Shown here: piece after piece, positions 40,872 through 49,290 of the stretch
How positions within the stretch are numbered: the stretch's first letter is position 1
Layout: each line of letters starts with the position of its first letter
Assembly (NCBI GenBank): GCA_031376285.1
Contig: JANMDN010000066.1
Coordinates: 1-64,000, forward strand
Length of the DNA stretch: 64,000 bases
Reading direction: 5' to 3'
Origin: JANMDN01 sp031376285
Lineage (GTDB): Bacteria; Actinomycetota; Thermoleophilia; Miltoncostaeales; Miltoncostaeaceae
Position numbers and translations under genes: made by a program
Notes under the pieces: generated by a model
The model's database searches: none
What the model saw: only the letters and a program-made list of their open reading frames with translations
Told to the model about the DNA's origin: nothing

Positions 40872-43337
40872 TCATCTGAGCGCCGCAGCAGACGGAGCGA
40901 CCACGTCTCCCGCCCCCTGTGCTGGTTCGCTGGCCCTGGGCGTTTGTGTCGTCGGCAGGTGCAGTCGCTTGAGGGCGAGAGCGTTGACGGCCACGATGAA
41001 ACTGGAGCCCGACATGGAAAGCGCGGCGATCTCTGGGCGCAGGATGAGACCAAAGGCGGGCGCGAACACACCGGCGGCGATGGGCAGGGCAATTGCGTTG
41101 TAGCCGACCGCCCAACCGAGGTTCTGGCGCATCTTTCGCAGCGTCCCTCGCCCGATCGCCAGAGTGGTGGCGACATCGAGTGGGTCGGACCGCATCAGCA
41201 CGACATCGGCGGTCTCGATGGCCACGTCGGTACCCGCCCCAATGGCGATACCAAGGTCGGCCTGGGCGAGAGCTGGCGCATCGTTGACCCCGTCTCCGAC
41301 CATCGCCACCCGCCGGCCCGCCTTCTGCAGTTCGGCCACTTTGGCGGCTTTGTCGCCAGGAAGCACCTCGGCGATCACCGTGTCGATGCCGAGTTCACCG
41401 GCAATGCGCCGCGCGGTGGCCTCGTTGTCGCCGGTCAGCATGACGACCTCGACCCCGGCCTCGTGGAGCGCGGCGACGGCGGCGGCGGAGCTCGGGCGCG
41501 CGGCGTCGGCGATCGCCACGAGGCCCATCGCATGCCCGTCAATGGCGACGATCACGGCTGTTCGCCCGGTCGCGGCGAACTCCTCACGGCGGGCGGCAAG
41601 CGCGCCAAGCTCGGCGCCCTCTGCCTCCATCAGGCGCCGGTTTCCCACCGCGACCCGCCGCCCCTCGACGAGCGCGACGGCACCCTGGCCTGGCACGTTC
41701 TCGAACCCTTCGGCGGTCGCGACCCCCACACCGGCGGCGTCGGCACGATCAACAATGGCGGCGGCGAGTGGGTGCTCCGAGCTGCGCTCGACAGCGGCGA
41801 CAAGGCGCAGGAGGTCGGCTTCACTGGTCCCGTCGGTGACGATGTCGGTGACCTCGGGCTCCCCCTTGGTCAGGGTGCCGGTCTTGTCGAGGATCACGAC
41901 CTGGATACGCGCGGACGCCTCAAGGGCCATGGCACTCTTGAAGAGGATCCCTCGCTCGGCGCCTAGGCCGCTTCCGACCATGATCGCCGTCGGTGTCGCA
42001 AGGCCGAGGGCGTCAGGGCAGGTCACCACCACCACCGTGATCGCGAACAGGATTGCCGCGGTCGCCGGGCGATCGCTGAACACAAGCCACGCGGCGAGGG
42101 TCAGTCCGCCACCCAGGAGCGCCACAAACACCAGCCAGAACGCCGCCCGGTCTGCCAGGCGCTGTCCGGGTGCCTTGGAGTTCTGGGCCTCCTGGACGAG
42201 CGCCACGATCTGAGCGAGGGCGGTGTCGGCCCCGACCTTCGTCGCACGCACGCGCAGGGTGCCGTTGCGGTTGATGGTGGCGCCGATTACCAGATCGCCG
42301 GGGGCCTTGTGCACCGGAAGGCTCTCACCGGTGACCATCGACTCGTCGAGGTCGCTCTCACCCTCCTCAACCAGACCGTCCACCGCGATCTTGGCCCCTG
42401 GACGCACCAGCAGGAGGTCTCCCACGACGATCTCTGAGGTTGGAACCTCGACCGTTTCGCTGCCGCGAACGACGAGCGCATGCGGAGGGGCGAGATCAAG
42501 GAGTGTACGGATCGCGGCGTTTGCCCCACCCCGTGCCCGCATCTCGAACCAGTGCCCGAGGAGCACAAATGCCGCCAGCACCGCGACGGCTTCGTAGAAG
42601 ACCTCCCCGCCACCGGTCAAGGTGACAACCAGCGAGTAGAGCCACCCCGCGCCGATCGCGACAGCCACCAGAACCATCATGTCGAGGGTGCGAGCCCGCA
42701 ACGCACGCAGCGCTCCCGAGAAGAAAATTGACGAGCAGTAGAACACCACCGGTAGGCTCAGGACGAGGCCCCAGACGTCCTCGCGCAGCCCAAACGGGAC
42801 GCCAACCGAAACGCCGAAGACGTCGCGACCGATCGGCGACCAGAGCAGGATCGGGACCGCAAAGACAGCCGCCACCAGGAAACGGTTCCGCATCGCGGTC
42901 ACCATCTCCGCCATCGACATGCCTCCGTGGCCACCGTGGCCCATGACCTCCTCGGGTGAGCTCGGAGCCGCCTGGGCGTGGCCTGCGTGAGGCGAGGTGT
43001 CTGGACCCGCGCCCTGCGGGGTTTGGCCGGTCCTCACGACCGACAGCGCGGGATCGCACACGTGCGCGGGCACCGACCGGCCGGCGCAGTGGTAGCCGCA
43101 CTCGGTCACCCAGCGCCCAAGGTCCTCAGGTGAGGTCTCGGCCGGGTCGAAGATGACCGTTGCCGTCTGGGCCACCGGGTTGGCCGATACCTCCCGCACC
43201 CCAGGACGACGACCCAGGGCGGCCTCCAGACCCGCGGTCTCCGACCCACGCCAGATCGGGCGCACATCCAAGACCACGGTCGCGTTGGGCGGTCCCTCCC
43301 CATCCCCGACGGTCACCGGCGAACGCCGTATCGGCAC
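40872..43337 (-). CDS. Heavy-metal (copper-type) P1B ATPase with CPD motif
   Basis: 821 residues. The N-terminal HMA-like fold (about 18-85) lacks the C-x-x-C pair. A His/Met-rich stretch 'MGHGGHGGMSMAEM' precedes the first helix, as in CopB-like pumps. The ion-binding helix reads 'VTCPDALGLATPTA', that is C-P-D instead of C-P-C or C-P-H. 'DKTGTLTKGE' and 'GDGVNDAPALAQADLGIAIG' are intact. It should export a soft metal ion, probably copper. It is the fourth gene of an operon with SHOCT, DUF2892 and small membrane proteins, under a stress promoter. Confidence 0.87.
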   Translation of the reverse strand: MPIRRSPVTVGDGEGPPNATVVLDVRPIWRGSETAGLEAALGRRPGVREVSANPVAQTATVIFDPAETSPEDLGRWVTECGYHCAGRSVPAHVCDPALSVVRTGQTPQGAGPDTSPHAGHAQAAPSSPEEVMGHGGHGGMSMAEMVTAMRNRFLVAAVFAVPILLWSPIGRDVFGVSVGVPFGLREDVWGLVLSLPVVFYCSSIFFSGALRALRARTLDMMVLVAVAIGAGWLYSLVVTLTGGGEVFYEAVAVLAAFVLLGHWFEMRARGGANAAIRTLLDLAPPHALVVRGSETVEVPTSEIVVGDLLLVRPGAKIAVDGLVEEGESDLDESMVTGESLPVHKAPGDLVIGATINRNGTLRVRATKVGADTALAQIVALVQEAQNSKAPGQRLADRAAFWLVFVALLGGGLTLAAWLVFSDRPATAAILFAITVVVVTCPDALGLATPTAIMVGSGLGAERGILFKSAMALEASARIQVVILDKTGTLTKGEPEVTDIVTDGTSEADLLRLVAAVERSSEHPLAAAIVDRADAAGVGVATAEGFENVPGQGAVALVEGRRVAVGNRRLMEAEGAELGALAARREEFAATGRTAVIVAIDGHAMGLVAIADAARPSSAAAVAALHEAGVEVVMLTGDNEATARRIAGELGIDTVIAEVLPGDKAAKVAELQKAGRRVAMVGDGVNDAPALAQADLGIAIGAGTDVAIETADVVLMRSDPLDVATTLAIGRGTLRKMRQNLGWAVGYNAIALPIAAGVFAPAFGLILRPEIAALSMSGSSFIVAVNALALKRLHLPTTQTPRASEPAQGAGDVVAPSAAALR

Positions 43338-43391
43338 AAGGGGTCGTTCACGAGGGCCCCGGACGTCGGTCGTCCGGCGTCGAGGCGAGGG

Positions 43392-43625
43392 TCACCCATG
43401 GCCGCCCCCCTTGCCGCCCGCGCGGGACATCCCCGCCATCATGACGGCCATCATTGCGAAACAGGCGACGGCGACGACGATGAAGCCAGCGCCGACCACT
43501 CCCGTCGCCACCAAGACGACCGCGATTACCAGCATCGGCACGCAACAGGCAATCATCATCCAGTGAGCGTGGCCGCGCTTGGGCTCATCTGGTCGTGGGT
43601 GGGGGTCGTCGATCGGCGCGCTCAT
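43392..43625 (-). CDS. 77-residue membrane protein in metal operon
   Basis: 77 residues: a polar His-containing N-terminus, two hydrophobic helices ('MMIACCVPMLVIAVVLVATG' with two cysteines, then 'IVVAVACFAMMAVMMAGM' rich in Met), and a Gly/His tail. The Cys, Met and His residues could handle copper. Its start overlaps the DUF2892 stop by four bases. The copper-type ATPase follows about 55 bases later. No named family is certain; DUF2933-like proteins look similar. Confidence 0.7.
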   Translation of the reverse strand: MSAPIDDPHPRPDEPKRGHAHWMMIACCVPMLVIAVVLVATGVVGAGFIVVAVACFAMMAVMMAGMSRAGGKGGGHG

Positions 43626-43861
43626 GCTGGCCTCCTCAGTGACCGTGGGACGTAGCCAAGCTTGTGGTAGAGCGGGCAGTGCCCGAGCGCGCCGGTGACC
43701 AACAGGTCAAGCCCGGCAAGGAGGAGCAGCACCTCGAGCATCACCGTCCAGGTGGAACTCGCCGAGGCGAGCAGCGCGATGGCGCCGATCGTTCCCGCCA
43801 GGCCGATCAGGACGCGGGCCGCGCGCTCAGCCTGGGTGAGGTTCACGACAGGTCGTCTCAC
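43622..43861 (-). CDS. DUF2892 (YgaP membrane domain-like) protein
   Basis: 79 residues with two helices. 'LTQAERAARVLIGLAGTIGA' followed by 'VLLLLAGLDLLVTGALGHCP' and 'YHKLG' is the DUF2892 pattern, including the conserved G-x-C-P-L-Y. In YgaP this domain anchors a rhodanese domain; free-standing copies are common near metal and redox genes. Both ends overlap neighbouring genes by four bases. Confidence 0.82.
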   Translation of the reverse strand: MRRPVVNLTQAERAARVLIGLAGTIGAIALLASASSTWTVMLEVLLLLAGLDLLVTGALGHCPLYHKLGYVPRSLRRPA

Positions 43862-44172
43862 GACGGACTCCTTTCCGACCCATCCACACCCCCGGCGCGG
43901 CTCCCCTCGCTCGGCGACAGCACATCCGCTTCCGTGCGACGACTGCCCTGCGAACTCAGCGCCTCCAGGCGCTGGTGATAGTCAGATAGCTCGACCTCGC
44001 CGCGCGCGAGGCGCTCGGCGAGAATCCCCTCTGGGCTCGTGCGCGCCATGCCACCCGCGCGAGGACCGCTCCGCATGAAGTACACGACGCCCCAGATCGC
44101 CAACCCCCAGAACACCAGCATGCCAAGGGTCATGACGAGCCAGTCTCCCCAACCCACATTGCCATGCCACAT
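43858..44172 (-). CDS. SHOCT-domain membrane protein, first of metal operon
   Basis: 104 residues: one membrane helix ('WLVMTLGMLVFWGLAIWGVV'), then a SHOCT motif 'GILAERLARGEVELSDYHQR' and an acidic tail. SHOCT domains are short helical hooks of unknown function found at ends of membrane proteins. A second, shorter relative is encoded at 44356-44571. The stress promoter at 44257-44282 is about 85 bases upstream. It starts the operon SHOCT, DUF2892, 77-residue protein, copper-type ATPase, and perhaps the CtpE-like ATPase. Confidence 0.82.
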   Translation of the reverse strand: MWHGNVGWGDWLVMTLGMLVFWGLAIWGVVYFMRSGPRAGGMARTSPEGILAERLARGEVELSDYHQRLEALSSQGSRRTEADVLSPSEGSRAGGVDGSERSPS

Positions 44173-44256
44173 TCGCTGACCTCCCTCTCATCCGGTTTCG
44201 TTGCGCACGCGCAGCGGCCACGCCAAACGCGAGAAGGACCGCTCGTCGTCAGATGA

Positions 44257-44282
44257 GTACCCATCCGCGCTTGCGACAAAAC
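44257..44282 (-). promoter_or_regulatory. SigB/SigF-type promoter for the SHOCT/metal ATPase operon
   Basis: Minus strand GTTT, 16-base spacer, GGGTAC, about 85 bases before the ATG of the first operon gene. Confidence 0.75.
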
Positions 44283-44355
44283 GCACATATTCGCGGAGTC
44301 TTCATCGGTTCTTCACAGGGTCGGCGGGACTCGGTTGATCAATCTCGACGTGCGT

Positions 44356-44571
44356 TCACAGCGCGCCCAAGCGCTGTCGGAACTCCGGCTCGTCGATCTC
44401 TCCGGCCGCGAAGCGCGTACGCAGGATGTCCTCCGGGCCTGGTCTCGCGCTCCCACGTGAGTCACCCCTGACGAGGGTGACCACGCCCCAGATGACCAGC
44501 CACCAGACCGCAAGCATTCCGACGCTCATGAGAAGCCACCCCCACCAGGTGCCGTGGTCATACCCCCACAT
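44356..44571 (-). CDS. 71-residue SHOCT-domain membrane protein
   Basis: Starts 'MWGYDHGTWWGWLLMSVGML' with GAGGAAG just before the ATG. One tryptophan-rich helix is followed by 'DILRTRFAAGEIDEPEFRQR', a SHOCT motif. It is similar in layout to the neighbour at 43858-44172, probably an old duplication. It has its own stress promoter 28 bases upstream. Confidence 0.82.
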   Translation of the reverse strand: MWGYDHGTWWGWLLMSVGMLAVWWLVIWGVVTLVRGDSRGSARPGPEDILRTRFAAGEIDEPEFRQRLGAL

Positions 44572-44598
44572 CGCTTCCTCCGATCGTTTACGCGACGG

Positions 44599-44624
44599 GT
44601 ACCCTCGGCGACGTCCGCGGAAAC
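44599..44624 (-). promoter_or_regulatory. SigB/SigF-type promoter for 71-residue SHOCT protein
   Basis: Minus strand GTTT, 16-base spacer, GGGTAC, 28 bases before the ATG. Confidence 0.75.
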
Positions 44625-44742
44625 ATCGTGACTGTGGCGATCGGACGCTGGGTTCAGGAACCGGCAGCGCCGTGCTCGTCTGCTGTGTCACCTCACGCCA
44701 GGGCAACGTTCACCGCATCCCTTCGCCGCCATCCTGGCGGTG

Positions 44743-44913
44743 CTACTCCCACCGCCCTCGCGCGAGACCACCGAACGCAATCAGGCCGACGAGGGCAACA
44801 ATGATTCCAACCCATCGGTTTGCGAACACTGCGACCAAGATTCCAGCAACGACGAGGATTGCTCCGAGCCCCATCCAGAGCGCCATATCGCGTTCATTGT
44901 GCTGCGCGGGCAC
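44743..44913 (-). CDS. 56-residue two-helix membrane protein, copy 2
   Basis: A GTG start with GGGAG upstream gives exactly 56 residues, the same length as the paralogue at 8914-9084. 'LGAILVVAGILVAVFANRWV' matches the first helix and 'GIIVALVGLIAFGGLARGRW' the second helix and basic end of copy 1. The match in length supports the GTG start. Promoter type and leader structure are also shared. Function is unknown. Confidence 0.78.
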   Translation of the reverse strand: MPAQHNERDMALWMGLGAILVVAGILVAVFANRWVGIIVALVGLIAFGGLARGRWE

Positions 44914-45050
44914 GCCGGTCTCCCTGGACTTGAGGTCTCGTGGGCTTCAGCCGGGTGCTGCTGACGCGGAGTGAGCTGCCTCACTGAACGTTGCCTGCGG
45001 CGATAAACCGAGCGATGACCGCCCCCGGTGGCCACCGCCCGTGCCAGGCT
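44914..45050 (-). promoter_or_regulatory. Conserved structured 5' leader (copy 2)
   Basis: The leader starts with the stem CGGGCGGTG (45041-45033) pairing CATCGCTCG (45017-45009), loop 15 bases. Relative to copy 1 two C-to-T changes turn G-C pairs into G-U pairs, so pairing is kept. GGTT after the stem, 'TTCAGTGAGGC' and 'TCACTCCG' also recur. Confidence 0.65.
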
Positions 45051-45051
45051 T

Positions 45052-45076
45052 ATACCCACCGAGACCGCTGGCAAAC
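45052..45076 (-). promoter_or_regulatory. SigB/SigF-type promoter for 56-residue protein, copy 2
   Basis: Minus strand GTTT, 15-base spacer, GGGTAT, directly before the conserved leader. The bases from 45077 to 45371 hold no recognised gene. Confidence 0.75.
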
Positions 45077-45371
45077 ATGCACCCGATGCGGCGATGGCGG
45101 ACCGGGCCTTACGACCGACTCCTCATGGTCCGAGCGGTAGCGCCTCGCTCGGTCCTGAAGCGGAGTCACGGTTTCCATGGGATCGGCGTGATTCCTGGTG
45201 ACGCTCGAAGATGCAACGCGTTCCCTTACCGACGATTCGGGCAGGTTCGCCTCGATCACTCATTCCGGCAAGGCCATTCAGCGTGCGTCGTCGGCAGTCG
45301 GAGCGGCCGCTGGTACGTTCGCAAGCGTCAGAGCGACCTCGGGTTTGAGGAGGGCAACGGTGGCCCGCCGA

Positions 45372-45397
45372 GTTTGCCTCGCATCGTTGGCGGGTAG
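45372..45397 (+). promoter_or_regulatory. SigB/SigF-type promoter for alpha/beta hydrolase
   Basis: GTTT, 16-base spacer, GGGTAG, about 92 bases before the ATG. Confidence 0.7.
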
Positions 45398-45489
45398 ATC
45401 CCAGGTGATGGCGTCCCGTGCGGTGCGTACCAGCGATGGCCGCGCGCGCGGCGCTCGACATCGACCTCTCTCTCAAAGGAGATTCACGT

Positions 45490-46326
45490 ATGGCAACGCT
45501 GAACGTGGGGACCGAAAACGGCGCCCCGATCGAATTGAGCTACGAAGACCACGGCGAGGGCGCGCCCGTTGTGCTCATCCACGGTTGGCCGCTCAGCGGA
45601 CGTGCCTGGGAGGCCCAGGTGCCCGCGCTGATCGACGCCGGCCACCGCGTCATCACCTACGCCCGGCGCGGGTTCGGTGCTTCGTCGAAGCCCTGGTCGG
45701 GATATGACTACGACACCTTCGCCTCTGACCTCGATCAGCTGATGACCCATCTCGACCTGACCGGCGCCACGCTGGTCGGCTTCTCGATGGGCGGCGGCGA
45801 GGTCGTTCGCTACATCAGTCGCTTTGGTACCTCGCGGGTCGCCAAGGCCGTCTTGGCCGCGGCGGTTCCCCCCTACCTCTACAAGTCCGACGACAATCCC
45901 GACGGCGGGTTGGACGACGCGACCATCGCGGCGTTCGAGGCCGGCGTGATCAGCGACCGGATCGCCTTCCTCGACGGATTCACGACGAACTTCTTCGCCG
46001 CCGGCGCCAGGACGGACCTCGTGAGCGAGCCATTTCGGCGCTATACCCGCGACATCGGCGCGTTTGCCTCACCCAAGGGAACGCTGGACTGCATCGCGGC
46101 GTTCGGGCGCACTGACTTCCGTGGCGATCTCGCGGCGGTCACCGTGCCGACGCTCGTGATTCATGGTGACTCCGACGCCATCGTGCCGTTCGAGGTCAGC
46201 GGGAAACGTTCACACGAGGCGATCGCCGGCAGCACCCTGGTGCTCATCGAGGGTGGCCCCCACGGCCTGAACGCCACGCACCCTGACCAGTTCAACCGGG
46301 CGCTCTTGGAGTTCCTCGCGGCCTGA
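45490..46326 (+). CDS. Alpha/beta hydrolase, cofactor-free haloperoxidase/esterase type
   Basis: 278 residues from an ATG after AAAGGAG. 'VVLIHGWPLSGRAWEAQVPA' is the oxyanion-hole region. 'LVGFSMGGGE' holds the nucleophile serine, 'VIHGDSDAIVP' the aspartate and 'EGGPHGLN' the histidine. The full-length match is to the non-heme chloroperoxidase/arylesterase group, which hydrolyses esters and can make peracids. The physiological substrate is unknown. It ends before a strong inverted repeat shared with the convergent reductase gene. Confidence 0.88.
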   Translation: MATLNVGTENGAPIELSYEDHGEGAPVVLIHGWPLSGRAWEAQVPALIDAGHRVITYARRGFGASSKPWSGYDYDTFASDLDQLMTHLDLTGATLVGFSMGGGEVVRYISRFGTSRVAKAVLAAAVPPYLYKSDDNPDGGLDDATIAAFEAGVISDRIAFLDGFTTNFFAAGARTDLVSEPFRRYTRDIGAFASPKGTLDCIAAFGRTDFRGDLAAVTVPTLVIHGDSDAIVPFEVSGKRSHEAIAGSTLVLIEGGPHGLNATHPDQFNRALLEFLAA

Positions 46327-46349
46327 CCAACGCCACAAGAGAGATCCCA

Positions 46350-46385
46350 GGTGCGGATCGCGCCGCAGTGGTTGCGATCCGCACC
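46350..46385. terminator. 12-base inverted repeat between convergent genes
   Basis: GGTGCGGATCGC (46350-46361), 12-base loop, GCGATCCGCACC (46374-46385). It lies between the ends of the hydrolase and the reductase and could terminate both. No U-tract follows, as is common at high G+C. Confidence 0.6.
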
Positions 46386-46482
46386 CCGGGGCCCTGTGCC
46401 AGTGCTCCAACATCCCCGCTTGGTCGAAGACGAGCCGAGCGCGGCACCTGCGTCGCCCAATCGCGCAGCGCTCGGAGGCGGC

Positions 46483-47727
46483 TTACTTGACCTTGCTACC
46501 CCCGGGGGGAATCAGGCCGTCGAGCGGCATATCCGGGTCGGCGAGGCCCCGCTCGTCGACGAGAACGCGCGAGCGAATCAACGCCTGGATCGGATCCGTG
46601 ACATCCCAGACGTTGACGTTCATGCCGGCGAGCACGCGTCCGTCCTTCAGCCAGAATGCGATGAACTCACGGGTGGTCGGGTCACCTCGGAAGACGACCT
46701 TGTCCCAATCGGTGGCAAAGCCCGAGTACTCCATGCCGACGTCGTACTGGTCGGAGAAGAAGTAGGGCAGGCGTTCGAACGCCGTCACCCTGCCGAGCAT
46801 GGCGCGCGCCGCGACCGGGCCTTGATTGAGCGCATTTGCCCAGTGCTCGACACGGATGTGCCGTTCGTAGAACGGATGGCGGGCATTCGCGACATCACCC
46901 GCTGCGAAGATCCCTGGAACGCTCGTCTCAAGGCGCTCATCGACGACAATGCCGTTGTCGATCGCGAGGCCCGCGGCCTCGGCAAGCTGGGTGCGAGGCG
47001 AAACCCCGACGCCGACCACCACGAAGTCGCAGTCGATCGTGTTGCCGTCCGTCAGGCGCACGCGCTCGACGCGCCCGGAGCCCTCCAGCGAATCGACGCC
47101 GGCTCCGCCGAGGAACCGGACGCCGTGTTCGGTATGAATGTCGCGGTAGATCGCGCCAACCTCGGGGCCGAGCACCCGCTCGAGCGGGACGTCAGCCTGC
47201 TCCACCAGCGTGACCTCGAGACCTTTCTGGCGTGCCGAGGCTGCCGCCTCCGCGCCGATCCAACCCGCTCCGATAACCACAACCCGTCCACCAGCCTCCA
47301 GGCGGGTGCGGAGCTCATCAGCGTCGGCGAGGGTACGGAGGTAACGCACACCGTCAAGGTCGGCACCCGGCACGGAAAGACGGCGTGGCCGAGCGCCGAC
47401 GCTCAAAAGCAACCGGTCGTAGGACACACGCTCACCGGTGGCGAGTACAACCTCGTGCGCCGCGACATCGATCATCTCGACAAGGCAGGACGTGCGAAGC
47501 TCGATCTCGTGCGCACCATAGAAATCCTCGTCGTGCACATAGACCTTCGACCGGGGCGCCTCGCTGCGCAGATAGCCCTTTGACAGAGGCGGACGCTCGT
47601 AGGGACGCTCCGGCTCCTCGCCGATCAGCACAAGCCGGCCGTCGAAGCCCTCCTCGCGTAGTGCCTCGGCCGCCTTAGCTCCCGCAAGGCTTGCACCCAC
47701 GATCACCATCGTCTGCTTCGCGCTCAC
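46483..47727 (-). CDS. FAD-dependent ferredoxin-type reductase
   Basis: About 414 residues from a GTG after GGAGGGAG. 'MVIVGASLAGAKAAEALREE' is the FAD Rossmann motif. 'RPYERPPLSKGYL' is typical of ferredoxin/rubredoxin reductases of oxygenase systems. 'RVVVIGAGWIGAEAAASARQ' binds NAD(P)H. 'SVPGIFAAGDVAN' is the second FAD site. It probably passes electrons from NAD(P)H to a small iron-sulfur protein. No ferredoxin or oxygenase gene is beside it, so the partner is elsewhere. Confidence 0.88.
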   Translation of the reverse strand: MSAKQTMVIVGASLAGAKAAEALREEGFDGRLVLIGEEPERPYERPPLSKGYLRSEAPRSKVYVHDEDFYGAHEIELRTSCLVEMIDVAAHEVVLATGERVSYDRLLLSVGARPRRLSVPGADLDGVRYLRTLADADELRTRLEAGGRVVVIGAGWIGAEAAASARQKGLEVTLVEQADVPLERVLGPEVGAIYRDIHTEHGVRFLGGAGVDSLEGSGRVERVRLTDGNTIDCDFVVVGVGVSPRTQLAEAAGLAIDNGIVVDERLETSVPGIFAAGDVANARHPFYERHIRVEHWANALNQGPVAARAMLGRVTAFERLPYFFSDQYDVGMEYSGFATDWDKVVFRGDPTTREFIAFWLKDGRVLAGMNVNVWDVTDPIQALIRSRVLVDERGLADPDMPLDGLIPPGGSKVK

Positions 47728-47774
47728 GATTCGCTCCCTCCGCGTCACTCATGATGCTCTGCCCCCGCCGTTAC

Positions 47775-48251
47775 TCAACACATGACCAGCAAATGGAAGC
47801 CGAACGGCGCGAGGAAGCGCAGGTCCGGGGTCGAGCGGACAAAGACCGCCCGTATGTTGCGCGACGACCGGGCCACGGCAATCTGCGCCGGTCGGACGCC
47901 CGGCCTCGCAAGGCTGTCGCCAGCGGTCGCGAGGAACGCACACTTGCGGACGTCCCGGTTGAACACCACATCGACGCCGAGCGGAGTAAATCCCACGCCT
48001 GGGGCGGTCGGCACGTTGCCGCTCGTCGGCGTGTCGTAGACCGCGCCTCCCGAGGGCGTGATCGACCGTACGGCGGTCGCCCCGCTGCGACGAAGAAGCA
48101 CGGGCGACCCGTCGGCCTTGATCTTCACCACAGCCCAGGAAATCTTCGCCGCGGACCGGACGGTCGCCGCCTGTGCGGCGGCCGCTCCAAATGCGGTCGT
48201 CAGGCCGACGGCACACAGTGAGGCGCTGAGCGTTTTCGAATGGCGTTGCAT
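47775..48251 (-). CDS. Secreted hypothetical protein
   Basis: 158 residues with a signal peptide (about residues 1-28, cleavage near 'AAAQAATV'). The mature part is beta-rich ('VVFNRDVRKCAFLATAGD', 'RNIRAVFVRSTPDLRFLAPF') with two cysteines. The pattern of strands with Thr/Ser/Pro turns resembles small actinobacterial surface proteins, often beside collagen-like genes. No named family. The ribosome-binding site (AAGGAGC) is rather distant from the ATG. Confidence 0.65.
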   Translation of the reverse strand: MQRHSKTLSASLCAVGLTTAFGAAAAQAATVRSAAKISWAVVKIKADGSPVLLRRSGATAVRSITPSGGAVYDTPTSGNVPTAPGVGFTPLGVDVVFNRDVRKCAFLATAGDSLARPGVRPAQIAVARSSRNIRAVFVRSTPDLRFLAPFGFHLLVMC

Positions 48252-48434
48252 ATTCAGTGTTGGTGCTCCTTGTCAGCGGTCGATTAAGTCGACGGGCGCG
48301 CCTCATGACACCGACGCGATGCCGCAGGTGGTGCACAGATGAGAGGTCCCAACACGACGGGCGCGGGCGATCGTCGCCATCGCCCGACCCATTAGGACCT
48401 CTCGTCGCGTGATGCTCGGTGCTGGCCGGCGCGA

Positions 48435-48593
48435 CTACAACTTGCGAACGGCGTCCTTGACGTTTTCCAACGCCTCTTTCGCCTTGCCCTTGGCCTGGTC
48501 GAGCTTGCCCTCGTTTTCGAGGTCCCTATTGCCGGTCGCGTCTCCGACCGCTTCCTTGACCTTGCCCTTGGCCTGATCGATCTTCTCGCCCAT
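48435..48593 (-). CDS. CsbD family stress protein
   Basis: 52 residues. 'MGEKIDQAKGKVKEAVGDAT' and 'GKLDQAKGKAKEALENVKDA' show the repeated K-G-K-x-K-E-A helix of CsbD. In Bacillus, csbD is a classical SigB-dependent gene; the protein's action is unknown. GGAG precedes the ATG. A promoter with one mismatch (GATT-N15-GGGTAC) lies about 40 bases upstream. Confidence 0.88.
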   Translation of the reverse strand: MGEKIDQAKGKVKEAVGDATGNRDLENEGKLDQAKGKAKEALENVKDAVRKL

Positions 48594-48631
48594 GTTCGAC
48601 TCCCTTGCGTGGTTTGCCCTGCACACCTGAG

Positions 48632-48656
48632 GTACCCCGATTTGGCGGGAGTAATC
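48632..48656 (-). promoter_or_regulatory. Probable SigB/SigF-type promoter for CsbD gene (one mismatch)
   Basis: Minus strand GATT, 15-base spacer, GGGTAC. The -35 has one mismatch to GTTT; the gene function fits the regulon. Confidence 0.5.
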
Positions 48657-48773
48657 CTCAGCGTCTGAGTGGGTGACGAAGCCGACGTCGCAGCCGGCGC
48701 CGGGCCACGCGCCAGAGAAGTGGCAGTAGCCAGACACCCAGCCACCCGAGGAATCGCTGGCGCATGTTCCCCC

Positions 48774-49172
48774 TTACTTTCCTTGAAGCGCTCGAGGTCG
48801 CCGGGCCCCGCCGACGAACCAGCCCGAGGGCGTCAGCGGCGCGTTCCAGCACTCCGTCGTCCTGAGAGTCCATGACGACCATGAGCTGGGTCCGGTGGTC
48901 ATCGAGACGGTGGAAGTCAACGACGTCCCCGTGCTTCGGGCCGTCGGTCGTCGTCCAGGCGATGCGGGCACCGGGGATCTGTTCGGTGATCTCCGCGTCG
49001 AACTCCTCGGTCTTGCCGCCCATCGACACCTCCCAGTGCAGATGCGTGTCGCGATCTGGCGGGTCTCGTCGACGCAGTCCATAAACTTCGGGAACTCTCC
49101 GAATTGCGTCCACTGGTGGTAGGCCGTCGATACGGGCACCCCGACCTCGATGGGTTCTTCGACCTGCGACAT
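48774..49172 (-). pseudogene. Frameshifted SRPBCC stress-type protein
   Basis: From the ATG at 49172 the frame starts 'MSQVEEPIEVGVPVSTAYHQ' and 'EFPKFMDCVDETRQI', the usual opening of a cyclase/dehydrase-type SRPBCC protein. A base is missing near 49068, after which another frame gives 'DTHLHWEVSMGGKTEEFDAE' and 'RIAWTTTDGPKHGDVVDFHR'. A second missing base near 48802 precedes the final 'GDLERFKESKG'. All parts of the family are present, so the gene is either recently dead or affected by sequence errors. A perfect stress promoter precedes it. Confidence 0.7.
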
Positions 49173-49211
49173 GCGAGCCTCGTTGGTGGTTGTCGTTCCT
49201 TGACACACGAC

Positions 49212-49237
49212 CTACCCCCTGTCGGGATCTGCCAAAC
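49212..49237 (-). promoter_or_regulatory. SigB/SigF-type promoter for SRPBCC gene
   Basis: Minus strand GTTT, 16-base spacer, GGGTAG, about 40 bases before the ATG at 49172. Confidence 0.7.
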
Positions 49238-49290
49238 GCGGCCTGCCACCACGTGACCGTCGGGCGCGGAAACGAATCCCGACGACACCG

